In this document: one piece after another, positions 1 through 8,252 of the stretch
Position numbering within the stretch: the stretch's first letter is position 1
Layout of the letters: the number at the start of each line of letters is the position of its first letter
Assembly (NCBI GenBank): GCA_947631135.1
Contig: CANRKE010000046.1
Location: 1-9,928, forward strand
Reading direction: 5' to 3'
Source of the DNA: an uncultured Bacilli bacterium
GTDB taxonomy: Bacteria; Bacillota_I; Bacilli_A; RF39; UBA660
DNA: 9,928 bases
Position numbers and translations under genes: made by a program
The notes under the pieces: model-generated
The model's input: the letters and a program-made list of their open reading frames with translations, nothing else
What the model was told of the DNA's origin: nothing
Databases searched by the model: none

Positions 1-408
1 TTAAATAATCTATCAATTAAATTTTGTATAAATTCTGGAATTTTTTTGATTATTTTATTTAAATGATAAATAAGATATCAGTTTTTTCTTTTTGTCAATT
101 TCATCAATAATATCAGTTTTATCTTTATTAAGTTTAGTTATTTGCTTATTAATATTTTGTTTATTATCTTCTAAATCGAATACTTCATTTTGTAAATTAG
201 ATATATCTTGTTTAAGACCTTTAACTCTTTCATTAAAGAGTTTTCTTTCGTATTATGTTATATCTCTATTTTTACCTTTTTCTTTTTCTTTAAGTATGGA
301 ATCTAAACTATAGGCAATATTAAATTCATTAATGCATCCTTCTCTCATTTTATAATAATGCTAAAATAAAAATGTTGGAAACCTACAAAAATATCTTGAC
401 ATTATCAT
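1..408 (-). pseudogene. Decayed coiled-coil protein gene, running off left edge
   Basis: Read on the minus strand, one frame starting near 408 (or at the ATG at 346-348) gives protein-like sequence, but it carries in-frame stops at 361-363 (TAG) and 253-255 (TAA). A third stop at 55-57 is bypassed by a one-base shift, after which an open frame (…KIPEFIQNLIDRLF…) continues to base 1. The stretch between about 252 and 60 is charged and heptad-like (Leu/Ile spaced between Lys, Asp, Glu, Asn), which suggests a long coiled coil. I do not recognise the family. Coiled-coil C-terminal tails occur in plasmid mobilisation and phage proteins, but nothing here proves that origin. It lies downstream of the tRNA-His terminator with no convincing ribosome binding site. 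The continuity of protein-like sequence across the breaks is what suggests a broken gene rather than chance. Confidence 0.45.
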
Positions 409-442
409 TTTTCTATTTCCCAGCTATATGCCATGCCTGACA

Positions 443-473
443 GAAAAACGCACTCTTCAAATTGAAGTGTGCG
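443..473 (-). terminator. Rho-independent terminator of tRNA-His
   Basis: On the minus strand a hairpin with arms at 449-453/455-460 and 462-467/469-473 forms about ten pairs around one A/A mismatch, leaving a loop of about five bases. It is followed by five T's (positions 444-448). It begins 15 bases past the encoded CCA of the tRNA, and is the most stable hairpin in the window. Confidence 0.9.
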
Positions 474-487
474 AGTTTAAACCTCAA

Positions 488-564
488 TGGGGCGAAATAT
501 GGGGATCGAACCCATGCATACCAGAGCCACAATCTGGCGTGTTAACCACTTCACCAATTCCGCC
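488..564 (-). tRNA. tRNA-His (anticodon GTG)
   Basis: The cloverleaf can be folded by eye. The acceptor stem pairs 557-563 with 492-498. The anticodon stem CCAGA/TCTGG encloses the loop TTGTGGC, with anticodon GTG at 528-530. The T arm ATGGG-TTCGATC-CCCAT is intact, and the D arm contains GGTTAA. The His identity elements are present: an encoded extra G at position -1 (base 564) opposite C73 (base 491), and an encoded CCA (488-490). It delivers histidine to ribosomes reading CAC/CAU. It has its own promoter and terminator, so it is independent of the upstream operon. Confidence 0.97.
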
Positions 565-583
565 ATAACAAATTACGATAATT

Positions 584-612
584 ATTCTACCATTTTATTC
601 AAATTATATCAA
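584..612 (-). promoter_or_regulatory. Promoter of tRNA-His
   Basis: A sigma-70/SigA-type promoter on the minus strand: -35 TTGATA (607-612), a 17-base spacer, and -10 TAGAAT (584-589) preceded by TGG, which gives an extended -10. Transcription would begin near 576-578, about a dozen bases before the mature tRNA 5' end, as expected for a short leader removed by RNase P. Confidence 0.75.
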
Positions 613-631
613 TATATTTTATGAATTTTGT

Positions 632-663
632 AAAAAAAAGTTAAAACAATAATTAATTGTCTT
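632..663 (-). terminator. Terminator at the end of the secDF-rel-dtd operon
   Basis: An AT-rich hairpin on the minus strand (arms 656-663 and 643-650, one G-T pair, loop 651-655) starts at the stop codon of the last operon gene. It is followed, after AAC, by eight T's (632-639). The stem is weak because it has few GC pairs, but position and T tract fit a rho-independent terminator that separates the operon from the tRNA-His promoter. Confidence 0.6.
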
Positions 664-1693
664 AAGCTTTTTTAATTTCTTTAATATAAAATTTATATAC
701 TTTAGATAATATTATAGCCACTGGAAGAGCAATTACAATACCCATCATACCAAGTAATGCACCACCTGCAAATACTGAGAATATTGTTATAACTGGATGA
801 ATATTATTTGTTTTACCATATATCTTTGGTGACCAAAAATATCCATCAATATTAGGTAATATAATCGCAGCAATTGCAGTTAAAATAAATAATTTAGGTG
901 ATACAACTATAGCTGTAATAAGAGCTATAATATTTGTAAATATTCCACCAAAATAAGGAATTATTGTTGAGAATGAAGCAAGTATTCCAAGAACCAAATA
1001 ATATGGATGTCCAATCAAATAAAACACTAGAGTATATTCAATTAATTGAACTAAGATGTTTTTCTCAAGCCCAATAAAATAATTTTTCATTTCAACATCT
1101 AATTGTTTAACAAGTTCATATGTTTTTTTACTTTTCTTTTTAAAGAAATTTTTAACATTATTTCTAATATTATCCATATCTGTAAGAAAATATATAGCTG
1201 TGAAGAATGCAATAACAATCATTGTAAATAAACTAATTGATGCAGATATAACATTTATCGCACTTTCAGAAATATATTTACCCATATCCATAACTAACGT
1301 ATTAATATTTGATATATAAGATTGTATATTTTTAAGATCTAATCCATATTTTCCTGAAATATCTTGAACAAACTTAATAATATTAGAAATCAATCCTTTG
1401 AGTTGATTAAACACAAGAGGTGTAAGTAATGATATAACAAGAGCTATAAAACCAACTACGATAACAACTATTATTCCAACTCCTAACCACTTTGGTACAC
1501 CTTTATTTTCCATCCACCTTAGAAATGGATATAGTACATAAGCAAGTGTAAATGCTATTGCAAATGGTAATATTATTTCAACTATTTTATCAAATGCAGA
1601 AAACCAAAAATTCCCAGTAGAAACAACAAGCCATATTATTAGTCCAATTAAAGCTATATTTACTAACTTATAATTTATTCCCCTACTCCTCAT
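662..1693 (-). CDS. AI-2E family transporter (PerM/YtvI-like membrane protein)
   Basis: A 343-residue integral membrane protein of usual length for the AI-2E exporter-like (PerM, UPF0118) family. Two hydrophobic segments lie near the N terminus (about 12-30 and 38-57), one at about 72-95, a soluble amphipathic stretch follows (about 100-140), then a segment near 150-172, and a cluster of C-terminal membrane helices (about 205-335). The PYFGG motif (about 247-251) and the C-terminal pattern N-x-I-H-P-V followed by AGGALLGMMGIVIALPVA are family hallmarks. Some members export autoinducer-2 and others act as Na+/H+ antiporters, so the substrate cannot be given from sequence. The ATG overlaps the dtd stop by four bases (ATGA), implying translational coupling. 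It is the last gene of the operon and is followed by a terminator. Confidence 0.88.
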   Translation of the reverse strand: MRSRGINYKLVNIALIGLIIWLVVSTGNFWFSAFDKIVEIILPFAIAFTLAYVLYPFLRWMENKGVPKWLGVGIIVVIVVGFIALVISLLTPLVFNQLKGLISNIIKFVQDISGKYGLDLKNIQSYISNINTLVMDMGKYISESAINVISASISLFTMIVIAFFTAIYFLTDMDNIRNNVKNFFKKKSKKTYELVKQLDVEMKNYFIGLEKNILVQLIEYTLVFYLIGHPYYLVLGILASFSTIIPYFGGIFTNIIALITAIVVSPKLFILTAIAAIILPNIDGYFWSPKIYGKTNNIHPVITIFSVFAGGALLGMMGIVIALPVAIILSKVYKFYIKEIKKA

Positions 1694-2133
1694 AATTCAT
1701 CACTCTCCAAAATAATTGTTACCGGTCCATCATTTATTATACTAACCTGCATATCTGCCCCAAATATACCTTTCTCAACATGCACATAATCACCTAACAT
1801 ATCATTAAATTTATCATATAGTTTATTTGCTTCATCATATTTCATAGAATTAGTAAACGATGGTCTATTTCCTCCAGCTGTATCAGCATACAAAGTAAAC
1901 TGTGAAACAGATAGTATACTTCCATTAACATCTAAAATATTTAAATTCATCTTACCATTACCATCATCAAATACCCTTAATTTAATAATTTTTTTTACCA
2001 TTTTTTCTATTTCAATAATAGTATCATCTTTCTTAAATCCAACTAAAAGTAAGTATCCATTAGAAATATTACCACATATCTTACCATCAACCATGACATT
2101 AGACATCTTAACTCTTTGAACAATAACTTTCAC
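1690..2133 (-). CDS. dtd: D-aminoacyl-tRNA deacylase
   Basis: DTD hydrolyses D-amino acids (and glycine mischarged on tRNA-Ala) from tRNA in the cytoplasm, keeping them out of translation. The 147 residues match the family length. The active-site SQFT motif is at residues 77-80, followed by LYAD. RPSFT is at 90-94, the MQVS strand is near 128-131, and the Gly-cisPro motif lies in NDGPVT (134-139). The loop after LYAD reads TAGGNRPSF, whereas many homologues have a more basic TRKGRRPSF-like loop. Translation starts at GTG (2131-2133), whose G is the last base of the rel TAG stop, a one-base overlap that suggests re-initiation. Rel-dtd adjacency is a widespread Firmicutes arrangement, which supports the call. 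Confidence 0.96.
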   Translation of the reverse strand: MKVIVQRVKMSNVMVDGKICGNISNGYLLLVGFKKDDTIIEIEKMVKKIIKLRVFDDGNGKMNLNILDVNGSILSVSQFTLYADTAGGNRPSFTNSMKYDEANKLYDKFNDMLGDYVHVEKGIFGADMQVSIINDGPVTIILESDEL

Positions 2134-4295
2134 TATTTTATCAACCTTTCTACTTTTTTTATAAAAGGTAATGACTCTAAATCATTAATAAATTTTGATA
2201 AAACCTCTTTATTATTTACTAACACATTCATCTCATATGTTACAGTAACACTTCTATTAACTGTATTTATATTATCTATATTAATATTATTATTTGCTGC
2301 CTTAGTTATTATATCTAAAAGTGGATTTTTAGTATTATCAGATTCTATAACTAATTCAGTAGCATATTTCTTATTTATTTCTGTATTCCATAATACATTT
2401 ATTAATCTTTCATCTAAATTAATAAGATTATGACATATTTTTCTATGTACACTAACACCATTACCTTTAGTTATATAACCAACTATATCATCTCCCATAA
2501 TAGGCTTACAACAAGATGCAATATTAACTTTAATATCATCAATACCTTCAATTAATATATCATTTTTAACATTAATATCATTAGTTATTTTAGATAACTT
2601 AGGTAATTCATTTTCATTATTTTCTTGTTTAAATCCCTCTAGTATATTTATTATATGATTTGGTGCATATTTATTAGTTCCAATATCAAAATATAAATCT
2701 TCTATATTTTTTTCTTTTATTTCTTTTAATATTTTTTCTACATTTTCTTCTTTAATAAATTCATTCCATGAAATTTTTCTTCTTCTAAATTCTTTCTTTA
2801 ATTCAGCTTCACCATTTTTAATATATTCTATTTTATCTTTTTTAAAGAAGAAATTTTTTATTTTTGCTCTCGCATGATTTGTCTTAGCTATATTAATCCA
2901 TTCTTTCGATGGACCAGTAGACATATTATTAGTATTTATTTTAACAATATCATTGCTTTTTAATTCATAATCCAAAGGAACAATAACATTATTTACTAGT
3001 GCACCAACCATTTTTTCTCCAACTTTAGTATGTACTCTATATGCAAAATCTATTGGTGTTGAACCCTTAGGTAATTCTATAACATCTCCTTTAGGTGTAA
3101 ATACATATATATTTGTCTTTAATACTTCTTCTTTAACACTATTAACAAATTCCTCTGCATTATTATTTTCTTCCTGCAATTCAATTATATTCCTAAAAAA
3201 TTGAAGCTTTTGTTCCATAGCATTTTGCATTTGCTTACTAGCATCAGTATGTTCTTTATATGACCAGTGTGATGCAATACCATATTCAGCTATTTTATCC
3301 ATATCATAAGTTCTTATTTGTATTTCAAATAAATATCCATCAATACCAAAAACTGTAGTGTGTAAACTTTGATACATATTTGCTTTAGGTCTTGAAATAT
3401 AATCTTTAAATCTATTTGGAATAGGTCTATATTTAGAATGTATTAATCCAAGCGCCATATAACATTCTTGCTCAGTATCTACAATTATTCTAAGAGCTAA
3501 TAAATCAAATATTTCATCAAAAGTTTTACCTTTATTCAATTTATTATATATACTATAAATTGATTTTGCACGTCCTTTTATTTCATGTTTTATAGAATGA
3601 TCCTTTAACAATTTAGATACTTCATTTTTCATATCTTGAACATTGTTTTCTCTTTCAATTTTAGTTTGATTCAATCTCTCAACAATACTATAAAATGCAT
3701 CAGGTTTTAAGTATCTTAAGCTTAGATCCTCAAGTTCACTTTTAATTTTATGAATACCTAATCTATGTGCGATAGGTGTTAAAATTTCTAATGTTTCTCT
3801 AGCATTTTTCTTTTGCCTTTCCTCAGATAATGCCCAAAGTGTTCTCATATTATGAAGTCTATCTGCAAGTTTAAGAATAATTACTCTAACATCTTCTGAT
3901 AATCCAACTAATATTTTTCTATGATATGCAATAGTTGCATCATTTTCCGTTGAAAAATTAATCCTATTTATCTTAGTTACACCATCAACTAATGTAGCTA
4001 TATTTTTATTAAATTCTTTTTCTACTTCTTCTAATGTTAATGAAGTATCTTCAACAGTATCATGTAAGAGTGCTGCACAAATAGTTTCATAATCGGCATA
4101 TATATCTGTAAGTATCATTGCAACATTTAAGGGATGCTGAATATATGGCTCACCACTTTTACGAACTGCCCCTGCATGATATGTACTCGCTATTTTATAC
4201 GATTTTTCTATAAGTTTTATTTCTTCTTCATTTTTAATGTATTTTACTACAGAATCAGCAAGTTCACTATATTTGGTAATACCAGTTTTACTCAT
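2133..4295 (-). CDS. rel: Bifunctional (p)ppGpp synthetase/hydrolase Rel
   Basis: A long RSH enzyme that makes (p)ppGpp from ATP plus GDP/GTP on starved ribosomes and also degrades it. Residue numbers here count from the upstream ATG at 4301. The HD hydrolase domain is intact: H42, H56 (IQHP), HD at 80-81 (LLHDTVEDT) and D147 (LADRLHNMRTL). The synthetase domain has RFKDY (297-301, the RxKD type of bifunctional Rel rather than ExDD of RelA), YQSLHTT (310-316) and EIQIRT (326-331). TGS spans about 397-456, the zinc-finger/RIS region has CCKP (597-600) with H619 and C623, and a C-terminal ACT domain covers about 647-722. Both activities should therefore be present. AGAAGGG abuts the first ATG but lies six bases from the second, so I place the start at 4295 (720 residues). 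It follows secDF after 25 bases and overlaps dtd by one. Confidence 0.97.
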   Translation of the reverse strand: MSKTGITKYSELADSVVKYIKNEEEIKLIEKSYKIASTYHAGAVRKSGEPYIQHPLNVAMILTDIYADYETICAALLHDTVEDTSLTLEEVEKEFNKNIATLVDGVTKINRINFSTENDATIAYHRKILVGLSEDVRVIILKLADRLHNMRTLWALSEERQKKNARETLEILTPIAHRLGIHKIKSELEDLSLRYLKPDAFYSIVERLNQTKIERENNVQDMKNEVSKLLKDHSIKHEIKGRAKSIYSIYNKLNKGKTFDEIFDLLALRIIVDTEQECYMALGLIHSKYRPIPNRFKDYISRPKANMYQSLHTTVFGIDGYLFEIQIRTYDMDKIAEYGIASHWSYKEHTDASKQMQNAMEQKLQFFRNIIELQEENNNAEEFVNSVKEEVLKTNIYVFTPKGDVIELPKGSTPIDFAYRVHTKVGEKMVGALVNNVIVPLDYELKSNDIVKINTNNMSTGPSKEWINIAKTNHARAKIKNFFFKKDKIEYIKNGEAELKKEFRRRKISWNEFIKEENVEKILKEIKEKNIEDLYFDIGTNKYAPNHIINILEGFKQENNENELPKLSKITNDINVKNDILIEGIDDIKVNIASCCKPIMGDDIVGYITKGNGVSVHRKICHNLINLDERLINVLWNTEINKKYATELVIESDNTKNPLLDIITKAANNNINIDNINTVNRSVTVTYEMNVLVNNKEVLSKFINDLESLPFIKKVERLIK

Positions 4296-4320
4296 ATACA
4301 TCCCTTCTTCTAATTATAAT

Positions 4321-6582
4321 TTATACTTTTTCATCTAATTCATCTTCAACTGTTTCATAAAATCTTTTCTTATTTACTTTATCAACATTCTTCTTAGATA
4401 GAATTAACCATAATTGACAAGCAATAAATAATGACGAATATGTACCAGCAATTAATCCTATTAACATTGCTATATTAAATGTAGATATTGAATGTGATGC
4501 AAATAATAATAGCATTATAACAGGTAACATAGTTGTAACAGTAGTAATTATACTTCTTGTAAATGTTTGTCTTAAACTTGTATTAACTATATTAGTTAAT
4601 TCTTTATATGTTTTAACATTTCCCTTTTTGCCTATATTTTCACGTATCTTATCAAAACATACTATAGTATCATTTATTGAATATCCTAAAATTGCTAATA
4701 TTGCAGCAATAAATAATGTAGAAACTTCAAATCTAAATATTGAGAATATTGAAATAACTATTAATACATCATGAATTAATGCTACTACTGCACTAAACCC
4801 ATATGTAAATGCAAATCTTATTGAAACATATATAATTATTCCTATTATAGCAAATATAATTGATAATATAGCATTCTTAGTAAGTTCTTTCTTAACCATA
4901 TCACTAACTACTCCAATATCTGTTTTTGCATTATATTTACTTTCTAATTCATCACCAAGTACTTTAATTTCATCTTTATTAAGTACATTATCTATTTTTA
5001 TATAAACATTCTTTTTATCATTTATATAATTCATTTCATTAACATTATATTCTTTATCTTTTAAATATTTTTCTAGATCATCAAGTTTTATATTATTTTC
5101 AGAGTCAATTGTTATTGTTGATCCACCTCTATAATCTATACCTAAATTAAGTCCAAATACACTTGTACAAATAATTCCTGCAATAATTATTAGTATTGAT
5201 GCAGCAAAGAATTTTCCTCTATTTTTAACAAAGTCTATTTTAACGTTTTCTGTATCTTTTGGATTTTTAATAGTACCAATTTTATTTTTATTTATTCCAA
5301 ATAATTTAGTTAATTTTTTATCATATCTTCCTGTAGCTACAAATTTATTAAGTATTACTCTATTTAAAAATACCATAGTTAATATTGTAACAATTAAACT
5401 TATAATCAACATTGTAGCAAACCCTTTAACACTACTTTCACCAAATATAAATAGTATTATAGCTACAATCATAGTAGTAATATTAGCATCTAATATTGTA
5501 ACTAAACTTTCTTTATTACCATTTTTAACTGCATATTTTAAATCCTTACCTAGTTTTAATTCTTCTTTTATTTTTTCAAATGATATAACTGATGAATCAA
5601 CTGCCATACCTATACCTAATACAACTGCTGCCAAACCTGGTAATGTAAGTACTCCTCCTATTAAATAAAATACTAGAAATACTAGGAAAGTATAAATTAG
5701 TATACTTATACTAGATACAACACCAGCAACTCTATAAATTATTATCATAAGTGCCATTATTAATAATATACCAATAGCCCCTGATATTAATGTTTTAGAT
5801 AATGCATCTCCACCAAATGATGCATCAACTGTTCTTGATGAAATTTCATTAAGTTTCGTTGGTAAACTACCACTATTTATTAATTCAACTAATGTATCAA
5901 CTTCTTCATCAGTAAAATTACCTTGAATTATAACATCTGATGCAAATCCTTGTTTAACAGTAGCTGCTGATAAACATTTCGAATCTGATAAGGCACCACA
6001 TTTATTACTTTCTTTTGCAAAACTATCTTCATCTTTATCAAAATCTAACCATATTACTATAGTTTTATCTGATGTTTGTGAAACATTACTTGTTACTTCA
6101 TAAAATTTATCTTTATCTTTAACACTTAAAGCTACTACTGGTAATCCATTATCATCTCTTGATTTCTTTGCAGCTGCACTTTCAAGTACATCAGCATTCA
6201 TAAGTAGATTATCACTTGTATCTCTAAATGTTAGATTCGCACTAGTACTAAGTATTTGTCTTGCATCATCTTCATTTGTAATACCTGCAAGTTTTACACG
6301 TATTTTGTTATTACCTTCTATTGTTATTTCTGGTTCTGATACTCCTAATACATCTACTCTCTTTAATAGTGTTTTGTATGTTGCATTGAGCATATCTGAT
6401 GTTATTTTTTTACCATCTAATCCCTCTATTTCATATAGTACTTCAAATCCTCCTTGTAAATCTAGACCATATTGTATATTTTGAAATACTGGAATAAAGC
6501 ATGCAATTATGATTGCTACTAAAATAGTAAGTTTAATTATTAATTTGCTTAATTTATTTTTTTCTTTAATATTCTTCTTCAT
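4321..6582 (-). CDS. secDF: Fused protein translocase subunit SecDF
   Basis: SecDF is a proton-driven membrane partner of SecYEG that pulls exported proteins across the membrane. This gene encodes SecD and SecF as one 753-residue chain, as in Bacillus. In order: N-terminal helix (about 13-32), the SecD signature GLDLQGG (39-45), a large extracytoplasmic P1 domain (to about 260), a block of SecD helices with GIGMAVD (Asp 329), a cytoplasmic linker (about 415-455), the SecF half with LGIDYRGG (480-487), a second P domain, and helices with YSINDTIV (Asp 638) and TFTRSIITT (Arg 676). The Asp and Arg residues correspond by context to the proton-relay residues of the family. The start at 6582 was chosen because AGGAGGG lies six bases upstream; an in-frame ATG at 6609 lacks such a site. 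It overlaps the comN-like gene by 17 bases. An extracytoplasmic Cys pair (195 and 202) is notable. Confidence 0.96.
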   Translation of the reverse strand: MKKNIKEKNKLSKLIIKLTILVAIIIACFIPVFQNIQYGLDLQGGFEVLYEIEGLDGKKITSDMLNATYKTLLKRVDVLGVSEPEITIEGNNKIRVKLAGITNEDDARQILSTSANLTFRDTSDNLLMNADVLESAAAKKSRDDNGLPVVALSVKDKDKFYEVTSNVSQTSDKTIVIWLDFDKDEDSFAKESNKCGALSDSKCLSAATVKQGFASDVIIQGNFTDEEVDTLVELINSGSLPTKLNEISSRTVDASFGGDALSKTLISGAIGILLIMALMIIIYRVAGVVSSISILIYTFLVFLVFYLIGGVLTLPGLAAVVLGIGMAVDSSVISFEKIKEELKLGKDLKYAVKNGNKESLVTILDANITTMIVAIILFIFGESSVKGFATMLIISLIVTILTMVFLNRVILNKFVATGRYDKKLTKLFGINKNKIGTIKNPKDTENVKIDFVKNRGKFFAASILIIIAGIICTSVFGLNLGIDYRGGSTITIDSENNIKLDDLEKYLKDKEYNVNEMNYINDKKNVYIKIDNVLNKDEIKVLGDELESKYNAKTDIGVVSDMVKKELTKNAILSIIFAIIGIIIYVSIRFAFTYGFSAVVALIHDVLIVISIFSIFRFEVSTLFIAAILAILGYSINDTIVCFDKIRENIGKKGNVKTYKELTNIVNTSLRQTFTRSIITTVTTMLPVIMLLLFASHSISTFNIAMLIGLIAGTYSSLFIACQLWLILSKKNVDKVNKKRFYETVEDELDEKV

Positions 6583-6808
6583 AAAAATCCCTCCTGTACA
6601 ACTTTTCATTCTTAATATTTTTACTTATGCAATACCCATCAACATTCATAATATCATCTACCATATCTGATATATCACTATTTCTATCCCAATTTTCTTC
6701 TAAATAATTAAATATATCTTTTTTAGTAATAAGCATATACCCTTCATTATGTAATGATTTTTCTTTTGAAGATAATGCAGGTAATAATTGACTATATAAT
6801 CTCCTCAT
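6566..6808 (-). CDS. comN: ComN-like post-transcriptional regulator
   Basis: An 80-residue soluble protein resembling the ComN/YrzD post-transcriptional regulator family of Bacilli, which in Bacillus subtilis promotes comE late-competence mRNA accumulation and is encoded near secDF. What I can see: an N-terminal LYSQLLPALSSKEKSL segment, then GYMLITKKDIFNYLEENW, then a helical SDMVDDIMNV stretch, and an acidic tail ending YEEEY. The family assignment rests on this pattern and on the position next to secDF, so it is less secure than the neighbours. I chose the ATG at 6808 (MRRLYSQ) because AAAGGA lies about six bases before it; an in-frame ATG at 6829 has no good site. The 3' end overlaps secDF by 17 bases, and it is the first gene of the operon. 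Confidence 0.7.
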   Translation of the reverse strand: MRRLYSQLLPALSSKEKSLHNEGYMLITKKDIFNYLEENWDRNSDISDMVDDIMNVDGYCISKNIKNEKLYRRDFYEEEY

Positions 6809-6860
6809 AACTTTTCCTTTCTCATACAAAATATTATATATTAAATATAAATATTTTTAA

Positions 6861-6869
6861 AGTATATCA
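6861..6869 (-). promoter_or_regulatory. Extended -10 promoter for the comN-secDF-rel-dtd operon
   Basis: The minus strand reads TGATATACT, an extended -10 element (TG-n-TATACT; hexamer at 6861-6866). No good -35 hexamer stands at 16-18 bases, which extended -10 promoters can tolerate. Transcription would start near 6853-6855, leaving a leader of about 45 AT-rich bases before the comN-like start. It is the only promoter I can support for the five-gene operon. Confidence 0.5.
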
Positions 6870-6870
6870 T

Positions 6871-6902
6871 AAAAAAAATCGAAATATTTTTAAGTATTCG
6901 AA
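6871..6902 (-). terminator. Possible weak terminator of the ATPase gene
   Basis: On the minus strand the arms TTCGAATA (6895-6902) and TATTTCGA (6879-6886) can pair with one bulged base, followed by eight T's (6871-6878). It lies 31 bases past the ATPase stop and directly before the operon promoter, a sensible place to end transcription. The stem is short and AT-rich, so this is tentative. Confidence 0.4.
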
Positions 6903-6932
6903 GTTTTTTAATAAATTTTATATATTTAATAT

Positions 6933-8174
6933 TTATAAATCTAAACTGTTTTGATCTAATAAAAATTCTTGTATACCAATTATTAATATACCTTCTTCTG
7001 TATACCAATGTTTAATATTATCTTTTACAATGATAATCTTTTTAAAATTATCATCAATACTCATTAACGGTTTTTCTTCTTGAAGTGTTTTTTCTCTTTC
7101 TTCTAAATGTAGTGTACATTGTATATAATATTTTTTATATGATTGATTACATATAAAATCAATTTCTAGTTGTTTTCTTTTGTTTTTTTCACGTACTTCT
7201 ACAACACCAACATCAACATTGTACCCTCTTATTAATAGCTCATTATATATAATGTTTTCCATCAAATGATTTTCTTCTAGCTGTCTAAAGTTAAGTCTTG
7301 CATTTCTAAGTCCAATATCTGTAAAATAATATTTACTTGGTGTAGATATATATTTTTTACCCTTTACATCATACCTTTCAACTTTATTAATTAAAAATGC
7401 ATCTAATAAACAATTTATATATGATGTTATTGTTTGTATATTTACATTTTTAATTGAATTACTCAAAAATGTATTTACTAATTTTGCAGGATTAGTTAGT
7501 GATCCTACAGATGAAGATAATATATTTATTAAAGTATTTAAAACATCTACTCTTTGAATATTATTCCTTTCAATAATATCTTTCAAATATGCTGTTTCAA
7601 ATAAATTATTTAAATATGAACTTTTTTCTTCTTCAGTTTTTTTAGTTAAAATATAGGGCATTCCACCATAAATCAAATATTCATTCCAAGCATCATCCTT
7701 ATTTCCATTATATGCAGAAATATATTCTTTAAAAGATAAAGGATATACTCTAACTTCATCTCCCCTACCTCTAAACTCTGTTATTATATCAGATGATAGA
7801 AACCTAGAATTACTACCAGTTACATATACATCAACATTATTAATATGTAAAAAACCATTTAATACAGATTCAAAATCCATAACTTTTTGAATCTCATCTA
7901 ATATTATATAATACATCTTATTATCAACAATTAAACTACGAATGTAATCATCTAAAACATCTGGATCTAAATACTTTTTATTTTTTCTTTCTTCTAAATT
8001 AAGTTTAATTATATGGTTTTCACTAACACCATTATTCATTAAATAAGTTTTAAATATTGGATCTAATAAATATGATTTACCAGATCTCCTTATTCCAGTA
8101 ATAACTTTAATCATACCATTTTCTTTTCTATTTATTAATTTGTTTAAATATAAATTTCTATCTATTTGTTTCAT
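6933..8174 (-). CDS. AAA-type ATPase with DUF4143-like C-terminal region
   Basis: A 413-residue protein of the widespread AAA_14/DUF4143 family, usually annotated only as ATP-binding protein. Seen: Walker A GIRRSGKSY (27-35), Walker B YYIILDEIQ (88-96), a sensor-like VTGSNS (118-123), the conserved GRGDEVRVYPLSFKEY segment (136-151), YGGMPY (169-174), a winged-helix-like middle (about 205-285), and a C-terminal EIDF (337-340) with YIQC (350-353). The last two resemble the E-x-D…Q core of a degenerate PD-(D/E)XK nuclease fold. The biological role of the family is unsettled, and I assign none. The start at 8174 (MKQIDRN) has GGAGGG at a good distance; an in-frame GTG at 8189 would place the SD inside the gene. 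It has its own promoter and no operon partner. Such ATPases often occur as scattered accessory genes. Confidence 0.88.
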   Translation of the reverse strand: MKQIDRNLYLNKLINRKENGMIKVITGIRRSGKSYLLDPIFKTYLMNNGVSENHIIKLNLEERKNKKYLDPDVLDDYIRSLIVDNKMYYIILDEIQKVMDFESVLNGFLHINNVDVYVTGSNSRFLSSDIITEFRGRGDEVRVYPLSFKEYISAYNGNKDDAWNEYLIYGGMPYILTKKTEEEKSSYLNNLFETAYLKDIIERNNIQRVDVLNTLINILSSSVGSLTNPAKLVNTFLSNSIKNVNIQTITSYINCLLDAFLINKVERYDVKGKKYISTPSKYYFTDIGLRNARLNFRQLEENHLMENIIYNELLIRGYNVDVGVVEVREKNKRKQLEIDFICNQSYKKYYIQCTLHLEEREKTLQEEKPLMSIDDNFKKIIIVKDNIKHWYTEEGILIIGIQEFLLDQNSLDL

Positions 8175-8216
8175 ATGATAACCCTCCACTATACATTTAT
8201 AACCTCTTATAGTTTT

Positions 8217-8244
8217 ATTATACCATTTATAAAATATATTTCAA
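8217..8244 (-). promoter_or_regulatory. Promoter of the AAA/DUF4143 ATPase gene
   Basis: On the minus strand -35 TTGAAA (8239-8244), a 16-base spacer, and a perfect -10 TATAAT (8217-8222) preceded by TGG, making an extended -10. Predicted start is near 8209-8211, giving a leader of about 35 bases that contains the GGAGGG ribosome binding site. It is the best promoter match in the window and shows the ATPase is transcribed separately from the reverse transcriptase block. Confidence 0.8.
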
Positions 8245-8252
8245 TATATGTA

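Noticed and set aside
92..313. Plus-strand 73-codon open frame
   Set aside because: A Leu/Ser-rich frame lying antisense to the decayed coiled-coil sequence; it has no ribosome binding site and a composition typical of a shadow of a Lys/Asp-rich frame.
488..564. tRNA-His as an active attachment site in this window
   Set aside because: No second copy of the tRNA 3' segment and no integrase gene can be seen here, so only a weak suggestion is kept under findings.
2116..2433. Plus-strand 105-codon open frame
   Set aside because: It lies antisense within the 3' end of rel, whose ACT domain is intact. It has no ribosome binding site, and its hydrophobic composition is the expected mirror of the coding strand.
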